Source: Nitrospirota bacterium
Lineage (GTDB): Bacteria > Nitrospirota > Thermodesulfovibrionia > Thermodesulfovibrionales > JdFR-88
Assembly (NCBI GenBank): GCA_021825785.1
Contig: JAKAGP010000007.1
Coordinates: 1 to 15,016, forward strand
DNA length: 15,016 bases
Reading direction: 5' to 3'
In this document: one piece after another, positions 12,056 to 15,016 of the stretch
How positions within the stretch are numbered: position 1 is the first letter of the stretch
Layout of the letters: every line of letters begins with the position of its first letter
Notes under the pieces: generated by a model
Databases searched by the model: none
Told to the model about the DNA's origin: nothing
Seen by the model: the letters and a program-made list of their open reading frames with translations, nothing else
Program-made: the position numbers and the translations under genes

Positions 12056-14524
12056 TTATTGAAACCTTCTTATCCTCAGGGAGTTCCCAACTACGAACAG
12101 CGAACTGGCGGCCATCGCGCCCGCAGCGGCTATCGGATGAAGCATGCCGGCCACCGCTAGAGGAACGGCTATACTATTATAAAAAAAAGACCAGAAAATA
12201 TTCTGTTTCATTATTGAAAAAGTCCTTCTGGAAAGCGCTATGAAATAAGGGACAAGGGTCAGATCGTCTCGCATCAGTATGGCGTCCGCGCTCTCAAGCG
12301 CTATATCGGTCCCTCTGCCCATTGCAATGCCTATCGATGCCTCCGTGAGGGCCGGGGCGTCATTGATCCCGTCTCCCACCATCATGATCCTCGGCCTTCC
12401 GCCCTTAAGTCCACCCCCCTGAAGATAGGTAATATACTCTTTTTTCCCGGCTGGCGTCATACCGGAAAGCACACTTTCAATGCCCACCTGCCGGGCAACC
12501 GCCCTTGCCGCCGCATCGTTGTCTCCGCTGATAACCCCAACCGGGCAATGCATTTTTTTTATCTCCGCGACCGCCCGGGCCGCCTCAGGCCTGAGGGTGT
12601 CCGAAATGACCATTAGCGCCCTGACCTCCCCACCCCACGCCATATAGACGAGCGTATCTCCTTCTTTTTCAGAGTCTTCCCTCGCGGCCAGCGCGGCTTC
12701 ATTTATTCTGGTCACCGGGACCCCGCTTTCCTCCATCAGGGCCTGGTTGCCGATAATGATCCTCCTGCCCTCCACAACACCCTCAACTCCCTTTCCCGGA
12801 AATGCCCTGAACCCTGAAACGGGGAAGAATTTTTTGGCCCCTGTGCGTCCGCAGATCGCGTGCCCTATGGAGTGCTCCGAGAGGCTCTCGACGGATGAGG
12901 CCAGCCTGGCAATATATTCCTCTGAAAGGGAGCTGTCAACAACGATCACCCTTTTAAGCGCGGACTTGCCGGTGCTTATTGTGCCGGTCTTGTCAAAAAG
13001 GACATGCGTCAACCCGGCCGTTTTTTCCACCACGTTGCCCGCCTTCACAAGCACCCCTTTTGAGGATGCCAATGTGGAAAATACAAGGATGGCAAGCGGG
13101 GTTGCCAACCCCAGGCTGCAAGGGCACGCTATCACAATGACGGAGACCCCCGTCATCAGGGAATGGCCGGGGGACTGGCCTCTGGCGAGATGGAACGCTA
13201 CGGCCGCCGCCGCGAGCACAAGGATGGCCGGGACAAATATCCCGGCGGCCCTGTCAGCAAGTTCCTGCAGCCGGGGTTTCCGCGCCTGGGCGTCTTCGAC
13301 CGCCCTGATGATGCCCGCAAGCAAGGTATCCTCGCCCGTCCTGCCCACCCTGACCACGAGAGCGCCGGACAGGTTCATGCTGCCTCCGATCACCTCCGCG
13401 CCAGGCATTTTCAGGACCGGCCCGGACTCTCCAGTAAGAAGCGATTCGTCTGCTTCAGAGCCGCCCCCGATGACAATTCCGTCGATGGGCACCTTCTCGC
13501 CGGGCTTCACCTCTACCAGGTCGTCTTGCTTAAGGGATGCCACCGGGACCGTCTGCCTCTCATAAAGGCCCTGCACCGCGGCCGGGGTCAACATGGTGGC
13601 CGATTCCGGAGCCAATTGCGCAAGCCGTTCCATGGTCTCCGAGGCCTTCCCTTTTGCGGCCGCCTCTATATATCTGCCAATCAGAATAAGTGTGACGATC
13701 ATGGCCGCCGTGTCGAAATACACCTGGCCTCCGGAGCACATTTCATATACGCTGTACAGAAAGGACGATACCGCTCCCACGGCTATTAAAGAGTCCATGC
13801 TAAAGCGGAAATGTCTGAGGCCGCCAAGCGCCCCTTTTATGAACGGCATGCCCGAATAAAAAATTACGGGCAGCGTGACGAGCGCGGCGATGATCTGGAG
13901 TAAAAACCTTGTTTTAACGTCTATCCCATGGAAATACCCGGCATAAAGGGCGGTGCTGTAAAGCATCAACTGGCAGGAAAGAAACCCCGCTGTGCCCAGC
14001 CGCACAAGAAGCTCGCGCCTCTCCGACCGCTGCGCGGCCATCCGCTCCGATTCAGAATACGGCTTGGGCGTATACCCTATGGACAATATCCTTTTAAGAA
14101 TATTGTCCAGCCCGGTTGCTTCAGGGTCCCATCTTATCCTTGCCTTGTGAGTTGCGTAATTGACCCGCGCATACCGCACCCCTTCGGTTCTCATCAGGAT
14201 CTTTTCATTCAGCCATACGCACGAAGAGCACCGTATGCCGTCTATGTACAGGTCTATTTCCCTGGAGGAGTCCGAGTCCCTCACATATCGCGTGAAAGGG
14301 GCTGCGTCCGGCTGTACGGGCGGCCCCATACCGTATGCGTACGCCGGAATTCCGGCCTCACCCCATTTTCTATTTTCGTAGAAGCCGCCCAGCCCTTCGT
14401 CATGGATAAGGCGGTAGATGCCCAGGCAGCCGTAGCAGCAAAAGACTTTCTGATGTCCGTCTATGGTTTGGTATACGGCCTCCCGTTCCGGGAACTCCAG
14501 CAGGCAGTGCTCACATGCGGGCAT
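12056..14524 (-). CDS. ccoI: Copper-transporting P1B-type ATPase of cbb3 oxidase maturation (CcoI/FixI)
   Basis: An 822-aa inner-membrane ATPase that exports copper to the periplasmic side for cbb3 oxidase assembly. The N-terminal cysteine domain typical of CcoI is present (Cys4, Cys7, then FCCYGC at residues 28-33). An HMA domain follows with CSSC at 99-102. Eight membrane helices follow the usual P1B order. Key motifs are TGES at 364-367, CPC at 467-469 in the transport helix, DKTGT with phospho-acceptor Asp511, and GDGIND at 717-722; the C-terminus carries YNSIAVP and a terminal GNSLRI. The usual SEHP motif reads SEHS (His551-Ser552), a departure in the ATP-binding domain. Its start lies inside the upstream TauE/SafE-like gene (14-bp overlap), so they are coupled. 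ccoS follows after 55 bp. CcoI rather than generic CopA is supported by the N-terminal domain and ccoS. Confidence 0.93.
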   Translation of the reverse strand: MPACEHCLLEFPEREAVYQTIDGHQKVFCCYGCLGIYRLIHDEGLGGFYENRKWGEAGIPAYAYGMGPPVQPDAAPFTRYVRDSDSSREIDLYIDGIRCSSCVWLNEKILMRTEGVRYARVNYATHKARIRWDPEATGLDNILKRILSIGYTPKPYSESERMAAQRSERRELLVRLGTAGFLSCQLMLYSTALYAGYFHGIDVKTRFLLQIIAALVTLPVIFYSGMPFIKGALGGLRHFRFSMDSLIAVGAVSSFLYSVYEMCSGGQVYFDTAAMIVTLILIGRYIEAAAKGKASETMERLAQLAPESATMLTPAAVQGLYERQTVPVASLKQDDLVEVKPGEKVPIDGIVIGGGSEADESLLTGESGPVLKMPGAEVIGGSMNLSGALVVRVGRTGEDTLLAGIIRAVEDAQARKPRLQELADRAAGIFVPAILVLAAAAVAFHLARGQSPGHSLMTGVSVIVIACPCSLGLATPLAILVFSTLASSKGVLVKAGNVVEKTAGLTHVLFDKTGTISTGKSALKRVIVVDSSLSEEYIARLASSVESLSEHSIGHAICGRTGAKKFFPVSGFRAFPGKGVEGVVEGRRIIIGNQALMEESGVPVTRINEAALAAREDSEKEGDTLVYMAWGGEVRALMVISDTLRPEAARAVAEIKKMHCPVGVISGDNDAAARAVARQVGIESVLSGMTPAGKKEYITYLQGGGLKGGRPRIMMVGDGINDAPALTEASIGIAMGRGTDIALESADAILMRDDLTLVPYFIALSRRTFSIMKQNIFWSFFYNSIAVPLAVAGMLHPIAAAGAMAASSLFVVGNSLRIRRFQ

Positions 14525-15016
14525 GGCATACCCCGGCCCTCACAATAAAGTAAACGCCGCTTATTATTACGGCAAGCCCGCTGCCTTTGTACAGCCATCC
14601 CCTGATGCTGCCGCTCAGATATCCCATGGCAAACCCGAAGAGCAGAAGTGCGGGAATGGTCCCAAGCCCGAAACACAGGGCATAGAGCATTCCCTGCAGC
14701 AAGCCCGCCTGGCCCGCCGAACCCATGAAAATGGAATACGCGAGCCCGCAGGGGATAAAACCAAAAAGGAGGCCCAACGGGTAATACCGCCAGGAGGACC
14801 CGCTCTCTAAAATAAGTCTGACCGCACTCGCGGCGAAACCGCCGCGGCTATCGTCCGCCGGGCCGGAAAGGCCCGCCCCCTCCCTTAGATCTGAAAATCG
14901 GCCTGAAAAGCGGCCTGAAAATCTATTGAAAAGACCGGTTATCCTGAGACCCATAACTATCATAATCAGGCCGGTAAGCAATGCCGCCGCATTCCGAATG
15001 CCTGAGATGTTGCCCG
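14511..15016 (-). CDS. Sulfite exporter TauE/SafE (DsbD_2-like) family membrane protein, N-terminus outside window
   Basis: A polytopic inner-membrane protein whose gene is open to the right edge of the window, so the N-terminus is missing. In-frame residues GNISGIRNAAALLTGLIMIV run from the edge, so the TTG at 14981 is internal. Visible hydrophobic segments include the one at the edge and three near the C-terminus, with the family's GFIPCGLAYS motif (YYPLGLLFGFIPCG), then LCFGLGTIPALLLFG. Such proteins commonly sit beside ccoI/ccoS and are suspected of metal or redox handling in oxidase maturation; the substrate is unproven. A hydrophilic loop contains a recently duplicated repeat (14891-14926). 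The stop overlaps the ccoI start by 14 bp. Family confidence is good; the specific role is inferred from neighbours. Confidence 0.82.
   Translation of the reverse strand, partial: GNISGIRNAAALLTGLIMIVMGLRITGLFNRFSGRFSGRFSDLREGAGLSGPADDSRGGFAASAVRLILESGSSWRYYPLGLLFGFIPCGLAYSIFMGSAGQAGLLQGMLYALCFGLGTIPALLLFGFAMGYLSGSIRGWLYKGSGLAVIISGVYFIVRAGVCHARM
14891..14926. repeat. 12-bp tandem repeat, three imperfect copies, in the TauE/SafE-like gene
   Basis: CTGAAAATCGGC, CTGAAAAGCGGC and CTGAAAATCTAT follow one another without spacing and encode a repeated GRFS unit (RFSGRFSGRFSD). The unit is a multiple of three, so the frame is kept, and it lies in a hydrophilic loop between membrane segments. It looks like a slippage expansion. 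Confidence 0.75.

Noticed and set aside
12747..13789. Long plus-strand ORFs (272 and 208 codons) opposite ccoI
   Set aside because: They are antisense to the conserved core of the ATPase and show no domain, signal or ribosome site; the G+C-rich coding strand opens them by chance.

Overview
The window (about 15 kb, roughly 50-55% G+C by eye) comes from the chromosome of a Gram-negative bacterium. Signs are a GspF-type secretion platform gene, two genes with outer-membrane-style lipoprotein signals, and a cluster for maturation of a high-affinity cbb3 cytochrome oxidase. The mix of SBBP beta-propeller protein, GYD protein, DsrE-family protein, class-B radical SAM enzyme and membrane GGDEF protein is what I would expect in Nitrospirota or deltaproteobacteria-like lineages. 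That placement is inference; no rRNA or universal marker is present.

Left part (1-2200): the 3' end of a gspF gene, a lone lipoprotein of unknown function, and a convergent DUF488/YeaO-type gene. From 2316 to 6163 runs a tight three-gene plus-strand operon. A good sigma70-like promoter leads into a GYD-domain gene, then a 924-aa exported SBBP-repeat protein, then a membrane-anchored PLD-like protein. Both junctions are 4-bp ATGA overlaps. The SBBP protein is the most unusual object here: its C-terminal FN3-like domain is interrupted by a block that reads as a C-terminal sorting tail followed directly by a lipoprotein signal peptide.

Middle (6191-9321): a minus-strand DsrE-family gene with its own promoter, an unknown four-TM protein, a divergent gap of about 316 bp with a doubtful small ORF, tRNA-Leu(UAA) with a near-consensus promoter, and a cobalamin-binding-type radical SAM enzyme.

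Right part (9342-15016) is entirely minus strand. A HAMP-GGDEF membrane protein is translationally coupled to a downstream lipoprotein, suggesting envelope sensing linked to c-di-GMP. Then comes a cbb3 oxidase maturation cluster, in transcription order: a TauE/SafE (DsbD_2-like) membrane protein running off the window edge, the copper ATPase ccoI, small ccoS, and an Rrf2-family regulator with three cysteines placed like Fe-S ligands. The likely logic is copper delivery and assembly of a low-oxygen terminal oxidase next to a redox- or Fe-S-responsive regulator.

No CRISPR array, insertion sequence, integrase or phage gene was seen.
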